NCBI RefSeq assembly: GCF_000003815.2
Contig: NC_049986.1
Span: 17,227,542 to 17,291,541 of the forward strand
DNA length: 64,000 nt
Direction: 5' to 3'
DNA from: Branchiostoma floridae
Lineage: Eukaryota > Chordata > Leptocardii > Amphioxiformes > Branchiostomatidae
Shown here: positions 33,713 to 47,200 of the stretch, one piece after another
Layout of the letters: each line of letters opens with the position of its first letter
Position numbering within the stretch: position 1 is the stretch's first letter
The notes under the pieces: generated by a model
Seen by the model: the letters and a program-made list of their open reading frames with translations, nothing else
What the model was told of the DNA's origin: nothing
Databases searched by the model: none
Position numbers and translations under genes: made by a program

Positions 33713-35409
33713 CGTTCTAAGGATGCGCATTCAATATCGAATGAAAGAAATGACTTGTAACACTTTAATCACCATATCTGATGCACTATGACGTCAACGA
33801 CAGTTCGAAAGCCATCAACGCCTCCAACGTCTTCAAATGATGCTGTTACGACGAGTGGCTACTTTCATCGCACAGTTTGAATGTCGTGGATTCTAGAGCA
33901 GGATGTGACACACGGGCACTTTAAGGCCTGTGACAATTTTGGTCGAACATGAAATTCGAACCACTGCGTCACCTTAGGTAACCCCGCCGGGCCGGAGCGT
34001 TTTTAGAACGGTCCAATGTCAGTATCTAATGTTACATTGCGAAAACAGGAACTTACGATGTATGGGTTACACTAACTACTTTTTAAGACATATTAATATT
34101 GAGTGTTAAAGATATTGATCTAGTATTTATCAAATATCGACATAACTAGAAGCGGTTAACAAAAGGGCACCCCCGCGAGAGCTGCAAGTGGTACAGTCCG
34201 AACATGGGTTCCGACCTCCCGGGGTGTGGAGTGGCGGGAAAATAGCGAGGCGCTCATACTTCAAGTAAACAGCAAAATAATGCTATAAATCGATATTTCT
34301 AGCCCAAAATAATAGTATGGCAGTTGACTGATGCCTTATAAGGCTAACTGCTTGCGAAATTTCGCATTGATACAACAGCGATTTAACAGATACAGACATA
34401 AAACATTCATATTTTACCATCGGTTTATGTTACGTACAGTCAAACATGTCTTACTTGGGCGCAGTTCTTGTAGGGTAAGTAGTGTTTCGTCGGCCCCTGC
34501 CCACATCAGGGCACCAGTTTTATTACGAGTTTTGGGCAGATTTAGGTTCATTAAGCCTTAGACCTTCAGAAATCAAGTGGGTCTTCTTGCAATATCTTTG
34601 ATTTCCGTGGCTGTATAGATATTTGTACGAAAAATACCAAAAAATTGTCGAAAAATTCTGTTTTTGCCCCAAAATTGAGCCTTACCTAGGTATAGCGGCA
34701 AGATCCCCAGGCATATTAGATATCACAGAGATATAATCTATTACTCCAGAAAATATGACTCAGTTAGACAATCATTCCATAGTGGGCACAGACCCATTTT
34801 AATAGCATCCCTATTTTTTACCAAAAAATGGTTTTTTAAACCCAAAATATTGAGGATCCACAATTTTCTTGTCATCATATTTTGAATATGGGTGAATTAC
34901 GTTAACTGGCCAAAAATTGTTGAAAACAGATGGTTACATCAAAAGTTATGGCCATATAACTGCTCGACTGAGAATCTACAGGTGTCACAGGCCTTAAACT
35001 GCCTGTGCAGAACATTTCGTCGACAAGGATCTAAGACAGGTTTTCAGTAACAAGATGTCTGAGTATTGTACCATATATGTACGAATGTCTCAAATTGTTC
35101 GAAAGTTGTGGTGAGGCCTTTACTCAGCCACTACCCTATGTTGGGCCATTTCAAATTTTGTGATCGGTTGGTAGCACGCGCAATTTTGTAGGGGTAAAAC
35201 GTAGAGTCAGCTGATTGAGCCCCTCCCCTCCAAACCACATACAAGACCACGACGTTACCTTTACACCACAGAAAAATGCGCTGTCTCATCACAATAAAAG
35301 TAGCAATCAACTGTGTAATTACAACCAGAAATGAGTGACGTGACACCAAATGACTTGTTTACTAAGTTAAACTTTCTTTCATCAAGGATGCCCATGTAGC
35401 ACAGTATGG

Positions 35410-35644
35410 GTGGTATCTCACTGCACTTGCGTCACGCTCGCGTCATTTCGAGGTTCGAAAGATACAGAGGTAATTCAAAGATAAAGAACTAATTTTCTTA
35501 CTTTTTGTCGTCTTCTAAGTCATACTTATACGCATGACGCAATATCCAATTTTTTTTAAAAAATCGGATAAAATAACAAAACAACGACGCAGTGAACGAA
35601 CCCCGCAGGGACGTAAGCTTGACACAAGTGCAGTGAGATACCAC
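35410..35644. mobile_element. MITE related to the G4 intron element
   Basis: The ends GTGGTATCTCACTGCACTTG and CAAGTGCAGTGAGATACCAC are inverted repeats. The interior TTTGTCGTCTTCTAAGTCAT and ACGCAATATC match the element at 17456-17677. Confidence 0.85.
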
Positions 35645-38045
35645 ATTAACAACGCCCATGCAGGGCCCCCAATTGCGTTGCTGGTATTCATGTTTACACT
35701 ACTTTAGTTATCAACAAATGCACTCGGACAGAATTCCCTGAGATCACAAATACATGAACATCCTGACTCCCAAGCTGTTTTTATGTAGTCTTGTCGTTTT
35801 TTGAATGGCGACGGCGTAGATAAACAGCGTTGTTTGACTAAAGAATAGCGAACAGGTGCAATAAGTATACATTAACGTTATATATTTTGTACAAATCGAT
35901 ATAATTGTACAAATAATGGACACAGTTGTTTCAGATCATCTTTTGGTAACTCTCAGTAGACAAACAGGTGGCCATTTCAAAATCTCCGTACTTCTGATGT
36001 GTCGATTAAGCCGTCCCTTTTGGATTACGCGTCCAACTTCCAAGAACTTGGGAATCGTATTTTTCTGGGGCACCGATAATAAACGCTGGTTCATAAGTAT
36101 AGAAGTGACAGACAATTAAATCAAGCAGGCATCCCCACCGCACCAATTCTTTCCCATGTCGCCATGGTGGCGGTCTGTATTTCTGCCACTTACCCATGGT
36201 TAAGCCACGCCACCTATCATCATGTATGGAAATGCAACCATCACGAGATTTAATGCACATGTCCAAGATTCGTGTGTTCTTTGTCAATTTGTGCCACAAT
36301 ATATTGACAGTTCATTGACTGCTACACATCGGCTTCCAACGGCATAATGTCTATAATTAGCTGCGTTATTAACAGAATTGACATTGCTATGCTACGCTTT
36401 TCATCTAACGGTCGCTATGTGGCGCTAGAAGTAAATTATGTCCCCGGACAAACCGGTCAAAATGACAGTTATTGCCAGTAAATAAATGGGATTTTCATGA
36501 TTTTTTTCCACCGAATTTTGCCAACAACCTGTCCGTTTAATAATATGGCTTATTTTTCCATTCAAATACAGTTTAATGTTTCTTTTAATATTTCATAACG
36601 TAACCCCGTTTTGAAAACAATTTATGTTGATTTGACACGAAATCCATTAGGATAGCCATAGCCCTTACATGCGATACGATGCACTGTATATGATGAAAGG
36701 CAAGAAAATAATGTGACCTTAGATTACTCTTATAGTTCAAATATTTTCTAAAATGAACTCGCACCAGACCTTCACAAATAAGTCTTATTACCTATATACA
36801 ATCGTGGCTTTTTTGTTTGTTTGTTGCTGTTTTTTTGTTTGTTAACGTTGTTGTTTTTTGTGAAGAGAAGACAGACAAGCAACTTATTAAACAACTTAAG
36901 AAACATTGTGCGTAATATTTTGGAACATCGATCAGAACGGGTTTGAGGCAAAAAAAAACTCCTAATACTGTTTCATGAATTCAAACATTAAGGGTGTAAT
37001 CATTTACATTTCAAAGGGATCAGGACACATTTAGAATACCTCATCAATACGGAATGCAATAACAAAATAGTACACAGCACTTTCGTTTCAAGGACCAACT
37101 TATTATGACAAAAGCCCGTGAAAACATAAACAGTAAAGAGCTTAACAATGAAACGTTTGACCATCACTCAAAATACATGGGAAGACAAAGTCACCAACGC
37201 TCTGTCCATTTTGTAGGTGACATTGCAACACATTCGTGAGAACGGCTTATGTGTATAGATGAGTTTAGCGTCAGGAAACTGAGGGTAACTGTCAGACGGT
37301 TTCTGATTTACAACAGGCATAGCCGCGCCGCCATTATGCCAGAGACAGAGATTTACACGCTCCCCCGGATAGAATGGCTCAGGAGGCACCCCCATTTCAC
37401 CGTTGACTGGTTTGTCCCCTTCAGGCGGAGGCGCAACTCTTCACTCTAACGTGGCTTTGCATCCGCCATTTTGTTGTTAGGCAAGTGTTGCGTTGAAATG
37501 AAGGAACGCCCCCTTGTTATCACCCTCTCTTTTCATCAGTCTAGCAACATAAAGACCTGTTTGGAAAAATCTATGTTTTAAGTCATGTTGGAGATTTACA
37601 TATTGATGAACTGGCTGAGATTTCTTACGAAATAATCTCGCAGTTCAAGATTACTCTTTTGCCACATGTCGTGAGCATGAAAGGCGTCAACACTGCTTCG
37701 TGTCTTAGGAGTCCCCATGGACCAATTATCCCACCTGTAATCCTTAACTGCATTTAGCTCATTTAGGCCGAGACCATGCGGGAACAATCAGACTGACTTG
37801 GTGATTAGCTCCCGTGACAATTACAACCCACGTTTGCGGCTACATGTGGAATCATTCAGATTGCCGAGCCGAAATCTGATGAAGTGATAGTCAGGTGCTA
37901 ATCAAAAATTTCACAAGGCATTTGGGAGGTTAAATTTATCTTTGACCTATTTGTAAACAAACCCGCTGATAAAGGAAGAGCCTACAGGGCCATATCTTTT
38001 ATGTATGTTAGGCATCTCCAGTTCCAGCCCGATGTGACGACATCG

Positions 38046-38053
38046 TGACGTCA
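38046..38053 (+). promoter_or_regulatory. Consensus CRE upstream of the GABA-B receptor gene
   Basis: A perfect palindromic TGACGTCA lies about 210 bp upstream of the receptor ATG, in the most CpG-rich part of the upstream region. CRE-controlled promoters are known for mammalian GABBR1. Confidence 0.55.
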
Positions 38054-38265
38054 CCAGTTCTGGGGGAGTGCACATGAAACCTGCAGAAACTACGGGCGCT
38101 CCGCGGCGATCGGTATTCACAGGACTTTACACCGCCGTCATGAGAAGTAGATTGTTTATCGGGCCTACAGCTAGTGATATAAGACTGTTTTACTTTACGT
38201 TTCTTTAGTTCCAGCAAATTGTTGCTTTCAGATAGCTTATTTTTTTAATATAGCTGACCACCAAG

Positions 38266-41200
38266 ATGGTGTCGCTGTCCATGGTGCTGATCTGGTTAGC
38301 GTTCGTGAGAGGACTGTTGCCGGGGGCCAGCGCAGGCAAGCCCGAGAAGACACAGCTGTACATCGGCGGCATCTTCCCCATGACGGGCGGGGGGTGGTCC
38401 GGCGGGCAGGCCTGCCTCCCCGCGGCGCTCATGGCCCTACAGGACGTCAACTACCGGGAGGATATACTCCCAGGGTACCACCTCAACATGATTCACAACG
38501 ACAGTGAGGTGAGCGGGTCCTGATTTCCATACACCATTCCTCACCATTGCCATGTTGTCGATTCACGGGTGGATGGAATGAGGTCACTGGTAGATTTTAC
38601 GGCGTAGCTTAACTTATCGATCGCAAAGTTACCAAGTACAGTATTTCCAAATTTTTAGATTTTTCTAATTTTTGTTTGTAAACCAGGTCTTTTGATAGGG
38701 AATGGTTACTACCTTATCCAATGTTTACATTTTCTCTAACCATTTTCATTTCACTAGAAGAATTGTGACCACGAAAATCATTGCCGTAGATAAAGTTTAA
38801 TCCAGGATTGTGTTGCAGTGCGAATTATAGCCCCGTAAATGTTATGAATTAGGCGTGTGTCATAAGCAGACATGATGATGGAGCGGAGACATGGACACAG
38901 TTCCGTTTTCCCGGACGGCGTAGTGATGCACAGGTGAAACATCACCTGTTCCAGTCATGAAATATTAAACACATCGCCAACGGTGCGTAATGCGAGTCGG
39001 CCTCGGGACTTGAAAACAACATGATCGAGCACAGAATCATAAACTGACAATTCGCATCCAGACACCATATTTTATCAATTTTTAGCCAGAAAGGACGACT
39101 TTTTACTCATGTCAAACTTGAATGTGCAAGTCTTGCTTCAGGTACAGGTAGATGGTCCGCCATAGTTTGGCCCTTTTTGACATGGAAGACGTTTTCACTT
39201 ATACGTGAGGTTGATGCATACATTGATCAAGAAAAGTGTATATCTGAGTTAATCTTATTAACTGTAGGTTGCTATCTTCGGCAGCGTGAGGTAGTTGGAA
39301 TGTATAGAGACATGGGTAGTGATGTCACTCATATTCTCATACACATTCATTGCGCGAGACCCTCGTATAAGCACTGTAGCAGAAACCTGCAAAGCTGACA
39401 TCAAATTTTCCCTTGCCAGAACGATTTAAGCATGGCAGCATTGGATTAATGGGCGCATTTTCAGTCACGAAATCGCGTAAGAGGTAACATGGAAAGGCCA
39501 TTGTCCTGTGATACCGTGTTCGATTGCAATTTTAACGGCAAAACGCCCAATCATCTCCAAAGGGCATTGCGTGAGGGGGAATGACCTTGTGCACGCCTTC
39601 AGAGCGGGAAACATGAATGGCTGTAAGTGGCGTGATTCTTATCTAAAAACTCTGCTCGGTGGATTTTCAAGGACTACCCATACATCTACTTCACTCCAGT
39701 AGGCAGTCTAAACGTTTGTAGAGACTGAACGAATAGTCTGATAACATAGAGGACGCGAAGGTTGATCTTTCAAAGCCTTGGGTTATCATCACCTCCAGTG
39801 ATTTATCACGTGCCTTACTGGAGTCTTATTACTGTAATACCACTTCGGCAGTCTACCCACTGGAATTATCTAACTCAGGATTATTTCAGGAATGATATAT
39901 TGCGATAGTATGAATGAAGGATGACGTTTAAAACAATCGTCCTTTTCTTCATAAAACAGTCCTATATCAAGGATTCTATCAGTGTCATTCACACTTAGTA
40001 TATACTTATATGGTGCTTTTCAGAGCAAACTCGTGGCTGGATATAAAGCATGCTTAAGTCTGGTCAATAACGTCATTTGAGTGGGAAGATATATTCTGGC
40101 ACAGAAGCATGAATGGAAAATTAGCTTATTGGTGTGTAGCACACTATTGAGAACGAATGTAAAAAGACCATGCATTTCCTTTGATACGGTGTTCGATTGC
40201 AGCAGCAAAATATCCAGTCATCAATATAAGAGTCAGCAGTTTCCTTAAATATTTTGTTGAATAACTAATATCTGGGTCTGGGAAGTTGGGTGCTATGATT
40301 TATACTTGTATAGAGTGCAAGGGACATTGTACCACCATAGACATTTCACAACCATAGATAGACGGCGGCTTGATTTAGCCCCAGATCATGCTAACACACC
40401 GTTGTGTTGAATCTTTCCCGTTCGTATTCCTAGCTAAGCTGCCTGCAAACCAGGAACTAATATAAGCTTAGAATTGTACACTTTCGACACTGGTGTGGTT
40501 TTGACATGCATACCGTCCCTCCCATCCCCCTTCTACGCAAAGCAGATCTGACAAGGTTTGATGGATAGGCTAACAAATCCTAGTAAGATGAAGGGTTTAT
40601 TGAATGTTTCTAGCTTTTGGTGAGGTAAGCAGTTATTTCGATCGTGCGCCGTCTCCTGCCGAAGCCTTCATGTGCTGACAACCACTATAGAAATCGTAAT
40701 CGAGAGTCACAGCTGCGATTTTACAACATGTGCCAACCCCACACTGCTCATTATGTTCAATAACATAGTCGAGTCTTGAATGTGTCTGCGTTACAGGTAA
40801 CGTTTTGTCACTCATACAAGACGATAAATATTTTACGGTTTGAAGACAAATCTGACTTGAACTTTGAAAAATGGAAGAGTTATCATAACGACGGTAGCTT
40901 GTTTCTTATAAATTACCAAAATGATGATAGTTTACAGTTGTTGATAACCCACGTTATTTGCCATACATTGCACCTGATACGACTGTTGTGCAGTGAACCC
41001 TGACTTTGCTAGACTATTATGCAAGACCGAGACCCATCCAACCATGTGCTCTGACTTATCACCATTAATTAGATGTACTTCAAATCTTAACAGTTGCGAT
41101 GCCTTAACATGAGCCATCTGAAATCATCAATCATTAATCAATGATAATTCCATAATCAGCAAAATGGGATAAATATGTTTTGACTATATACGCATAACAT

Positions 41201-44200
41201 GTATGCTGAGAGTTCATTTTAAAACTTAATTAAATCAAGAAGGCTTCATATTCAAATGATTGATGGATTCCAGAGTCAGCAAAATGGCATGAATATGTTT
41301 TTGGCTATATACCCATACGATGTATGCTGCGCGTTCATTAGAAAACTTCATCAAATCAAGAAGTTAGTCTTGTCGAAAACATGTGATGACGTGTTCACAG
41401 CTCACTATGATCACCACACTACAGGAATAATGTAAAGGAGGCGGTTGATACTCTCNNNNNNNNNNNNNNNNNNNNNNNNNNNNNNNNNNNNNNNNNNNNN
41501 NNNNNNNNNNNNNNNNNNNNNNNNNNNNNNNNNNNNNNNNNNNNNNNNNNNNNNNATTGTATCTTACTATGTAAAAACCTAACCTCTGCCGGCACTGGGT
41601 TAGGTTTTGACACAGCAAGATACAATACAAAATAGAAAGCCCGATAAAAACGACTAAAAAAGAACGTTAAAAAAACGGCCGGAGCCTAACCTCTGCTTGG
41701 AGAGTAGGCGGTTAATTCCTTAAAGATGCAACATGCACACATATAGGTGCTCTTGTTAAAGGATACACCACTTCTCTCAGCTGTTTGGCAGTGGCAGCGT
41801 TATTTCAAAGGCACCTCATGATCATATGTTACCACCAGCGGTTATCGTGTGCTTTTGAAGTTGGGTTAGGCTTAGGTCCCAATTGTGAAAAGTGGCCCTG
41901 CCAGGCAGTTCACATTTTGTATTTGGCACTTTCAGACATGACCCCTACATGGCCTCATGGAACACCGGGATATCTTTGTGCCCGGCCGGGTTCAGGGTTG
42001 AATTAAAGTCGGACTTAAAATAAACCCGGGACCCGGTAACATATAGACTCCGTGACCTACCCGTGAAGAACACTGAGGGTACCCCGGTATCCGACAGACC
42101 ACCGGAAATGTGTGGCTTCGGAGCCCGACCGGGGCTACATCCATGACGGGCACTGGTGCAATTGCTATCAAAACCAAACAAGGTGTAGGCACAACAATGT
42201 AGGCACACTTTCAATTAAGTTGTTTCCTAACTATGGTCATTACATCAGCGCATTGATTGATTTATTGATTGAAGGAATCTCCCCACCCTTTTGCCATGCA
42301 AAGCTAGCGAAGCATCGATTCAGTAAATCTAGGTCATGGCCAGAGGGATTAACATGAATCAACTGAAGAAATGGTTGCAAAACGCCACTGAAACGTGATG
42401 TTCTCCATCTTGAAGTGTTTAGTTGCACATAGGTCAGCACGTTCCCTTGCCAATAGCAGTGTATATGTCCCTTCCGAAACACACAACCATTCACCTCAAT
42501 AAGTCACTCTGGTGAGCTTCCCGGTGACATGATTGAAGTAACAGGTCCCATTTTCAAAACACTTTGCTATGTTCCTCGGGGGATTTTGCTGTAGCAGGAA
42601 TTATCACATTTCCGATACTTTTTGACACCACAGCAATATTTAATGTGTCACAATCTTGTGTGCTATATTATGATAACCAATGATGCGACGTTATTTGATG
42701 TGACGCTTGCATATTGACGAGTGTTATGTGGTATCTTTTACCAGTCTGCAAAAGCGAAATTCCAAAATGGCTCCATGTATGCATTTCATTGCATTTCAGA
42801 ATCGTTTGAAACATTCATGTGGTGCAGATGAGAATGAGGTACGCATTTTAGTGATTGAACATCTAGGCGCATTGTTTCCGCCTGATCCGTGAGCTTCCGC
42901 CCGATGAATAAGATTAATCCTCTGTGATAAGCGCCTGGGTCCCGTGGCAGCCGGCAGATTTGGTTTACTAGCTACATTTCCGCAGAAATAGACCATTTGC
43001 GTTACAGCCGCGGGGTTACAAATCACAGCGTAGTCGGCTAGACCTCAGTTAAGTTCGACCCTATGTACTGTTCCAAATTGAATCCTCTATTCACAAAATA
43101 GTTAACTGGAAGAGGTAATGGAAATTCACGCAGTCCATTTGGCAGGAGTCCAAGTCTGCATTTAGAGACAAATGCTGCGGAACTACCGCAGATAAAAACG
43201 CCTCGCTGTGCTGTCTATCTGTTTGTGGCAGCTGCAGTTGGCATACTGTTAGGGTATCTATCCATATCGACCGCCTGTCTCACTCACCATTTCCAGAATT
43301 ATAACTTAGCAGCCGGAACACCATCGCACGTAGGAACACGATCATTCTCACACGGATTGGCCTAAGCCTGGCAATGATCACAGATCATCTCACTCTGACA
43401 GAAACAGCTTTGTCTGGACATATGCCCCATCGCTTGCACTTCGCCTTCTCTTACATGTTGCCTATACATGGGCTTATGATATTTCTAAAATTCTAACTAC
43501 GTCTTGACTTAACCTATATTTCGTTCTACATGTTGGCCTTAGATTCTCCGAAAATCAATTCAAGAATATTGCAACTTATTTGATGACTAGTGCTAAAATA
43601 GATAAAAAAAGATGTACGGAGACTATTATATCGCTTTAGCAACTATTCATGCTATTACGACTACTGTATCAGGTACTGCCTTAGGATAGTCCGATTCTCA
43701 ATGTTCTAGTAACGTTTGTCTGACCCATGGTAATGCTATTTTGTACACTGATATCTAATCAGGCCAGCCAGTACTAAAGATGATAGAGCCAGAAGCATGG
43801 GCTGTGAATTAATGGCGGATGAGCAGGACACGGGACAGCAGGATCAGAGAGATGCAGCTAAGTACGTCTAGGATTGACGGCACAGTCGTATGAAGACTGA
43901 CCTTTAAGCTGAAGATTATTTAGCTTACAAAGTCTCTCTTTGCTCTGACCTGTTCCCGTGCCCTTTTACTTAAAGAAATCCGATTCCATCAATTTTCCTT
44001 CCCACTTGTTTCCACCGTGTACGGAGTGTTTGTTTCTAGTGTATCTGTCTTGCGTGTCCGCAGCGTAGTTATTTGAACTCACTGTCAAAATTGTGACAGA
44101 AAGCGAGTGTGACGAAGGTGGCGTCACCGCAGATGCGTCTAGAAGTGACAGGACATATCAAACATGACATATCATTGAGTTGATGGAAGAGGTATTGCTT

Positions 44201-47200
44201 TTGTCCCGTGTTTTTATTATATATTTTTCATAAGGTTGTCACATTCACCGTATACGGTGGAAGTGATCAATTGTCAAATGTAATATTGATAAAAACCTGA
44301 TCATTTTTATAGTTATGAACTGCAATAAAAGATATGCAAGAAATTGAGAGCATTTTACGCAGACGTGAGATATTAGAACTTTTGTTGGTAACTGCTGCAT
44401 TCGAACTTTTGCTCCGGTCCGGTGGAGTCACGTTTCTTGTACCGTGCTCAGTTTATTTTCGGGGCTTCCTGTGCGCCTCAGGGCTTAGATAGGCTTCTCG
44501 TATATTACTGTAAGTGAACGTTAATCGCTAGAAGATCAGCTGACATACCCTCTGGGTGCACATAGCATTCTGTAGGGATCTGCTGCGAAACGCTTGATCT
44601 GCAGTTCCGGACTGCTTGATACATCCACGCCACTGGCAATAAACATTCCACATCCACTCTTCCCTCTGGCTTCTCCTGGTGAAACACTTATTAAAGCGTC
44701 TTACGATTAAAGTGTCAAATGTAATATCGTTCAACACCAACTCTCTGCACTTTTGCCTGTGGACATGAAATAAGCGACTTTGGACGTGTGTTATGAATCC
44801 TAGCCTATGATTAAGACCGTAGTTTTGTAGATTACATCTGAACATCTGTGTCCCAGGACTCCCCAAAGGTTCCTCCTATATTACTTCAGCTGCACCATGC
44901 AATGTTGCCACTCGGGGCAATCGCCTCGGTCCGTAAGTCGTAAACGGTAATGAAGCAACCTTTGACATATAGACTATATAAGATTACATCGTTTCACCTT
45001 GTAGCGTCCAAAGATGGTGGGCTTCATGGCACATTTCCAAATGTCGTGTGCTTCACCTGAGAGGGGTTTGTTAAACAATCAAACAAAAGTATAATCTGTT
45101 CTGAGCGTGAAAAAATCTCTAGTGACATTCTGTTCATCCAGAAACTACGCGGCAACGCAACTGGGTTGCTGTCCCTCCGTCGGTGTCTTGTCGTGCCCCA
45201 CCCACCATTAAACAACCTTTCCCTCCTGTTCGGATAGGGTCATCACATCGCGCTGTACCCAATAAATACCTCCTCCATATTATTTATTACCCTACCACTA
45301 ATGGGGCGACCTCTGGTAAGTTACGTGACCTCTGTGGTTACATCGTCAATTGTAAATCTGATAATGAGGTTCTTTTGACACAGGAGAGTCATTGTTGTTA
45401 TCGCAGCCGATTAACTAGATCATTTTTCCCTCTTCCGGGAGTCTGTTTACGACTTTTAAAAAGATGGCTGATAAAAGTCCGCATGGCAACAATTTTCTGT
45501 AGTAGTGTCCATCGATTTTTCTTGGTCAATAGAAAATTAGCCCTCAGATACTCGTGAGAAAAGGACCTATGCGTTTCCTGACATTGCAACTTTTCTTTGT
45601 TTTCTTAAATCATAACTGCCTTCAGTTGTTATGCTTTTTAAAATGAGTGTTTGCTGTGTCATAAACTAGAACCCTTTTCAGCATCCTTAACAATCAAAAC
45701 GACCACATGATATCGATTCATATATATCCATTGTTGTTTTCAATCAGTGTATCTACCATGCATGTAGCAAATCAAAATATGATAAAATGAGAGTTGAAAT
45801 AACTACGTGATATAGCTGAGTGATGAATGACATCAGACCTCACAACCAAACATCCTGTAATCAGCCAGTGCAGCCACCCAGTCTCAGGATAAAATATGTA
45901 ACCACAAAACAGGACAATGTAGGAGAGACATCTTTGGCCTTCCCTTAATGTAGGCAACCAGGGCATTTATAGCCTTCATCTGGTTTAATGGCCAAAAGTT
46001 CTGCACTGGGATTAGGTTCCGAAAGCGCAGAGAACCCCATTAACGGATAAGGTCTTCTGAGCCGCATGCGTTCTGGTGAATGGACTGTCTTATTCATTGA
46101 AGCAGATCCGTCCAATGGTTTTCCTCTAGTAGCCTGAGACACATAGGTAATGATAGAAACATTCGCGTGATCGCAGAAAGCTGGCGTTGTGATCAATTAA
46201 ACATGAACCTAATGGGAAAAAGCCTGAATTCATGGGCATGGGTATTTTCAAGTCAGAAGTGTGTTGATAAATATTCATCGTAAAATCCTCGTCCTCACAT
46301 TTGCTACTGAGGTGCTGCTCACTTTGAGGACATGCAATGTTTACTTCTTATGATCCAAATATGCTTTCTAGTCATCATTTGAATGGCTGTTTTACGAGTT
46401 ATGCTGTAAGTTAGTTTTAAGTATTGGGTGTAAGACATTTTCCAAGTCTTCTATACTCAAGATTTTGCCTTCCCTGTGTCTGTCACCGACAGTGTTGCGG
46501 AGGTGTCCCTTGAGGTTTGGGGGACGATTACTCTTCTCTCCGGAGTGTATCAATGATGGGTCTGAACACCGCAGAGGGCTTGACCCTACATACTTTCCTC
46601 TTCTCAACACTCGCGAGGCTTACCGTACGCTGACATTTTCATGGGCTTTCTTCGTAAGTCCACATTATCGTGGCGCAAAAAAAAGGGTGAAGTGTGTTTT
46701 TGCCTGGAAGTTCGCAATTCTATGAGAGTAACGCGTTTTTATATCATTCGAGAACATGTTGGTATTATCTTACCATCTGAAAAATAAATCTAGTTGTCAT
46801 CTAGCTGGCTAGATCGTTAGTGAAAGCTCATAATCACCAAAGAACCCGGGAATATTGAAGAATTCACCCATACTAATAGATGTACCATACATAAACGGAG
46901 ACTTAAGACAGCAGGTACCTATTATATAGCTGAACTCACGGGACGTCTCATCACAGTAAATAGGAGTGTAATACAGCGCGTGGGCGTCTGTAATGTAGTC
47001 TGCGTCTGATAACGGAGTCTCTCGCTGTTTAATTGACTCCACTGACTGGTTTTGTTTCACGGCACCTTTGTATCTCAGGCATGTCGGGAACGACGTTGGT
47101 AATGACAGTAATAATCTCTACATTTATAAAGCATTGCACTCTTTAAGGTTTTGCACACTTGTTTGATCTATGCTGTGTAATGCATATTGTGTAATGTGCC

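Larger units (their letters stand above)
32341..38265. other. Intergenic, lectin gene to GABA-B receptor gene
   Basis: Nearly 6 kb with no supported coding exon. It holds a short 18-bp tandem repeat (33645-33710), a MITE (35410-35644) and AT-rich sequence. Around 37330-37480 the DNA carries two CGCCATTTTG/AATGGCGGCG (YY1-like) motifs, which may mark a regulatory or promoter region, but no exon is visible beside them. Confidence 0.55.

Noticed and set aside
37168-37480. A possible exon or divergent promoter with YY1-like motifs
   Set aside because: No domain or paired splice sites. Kept only as a possible regulatory region.
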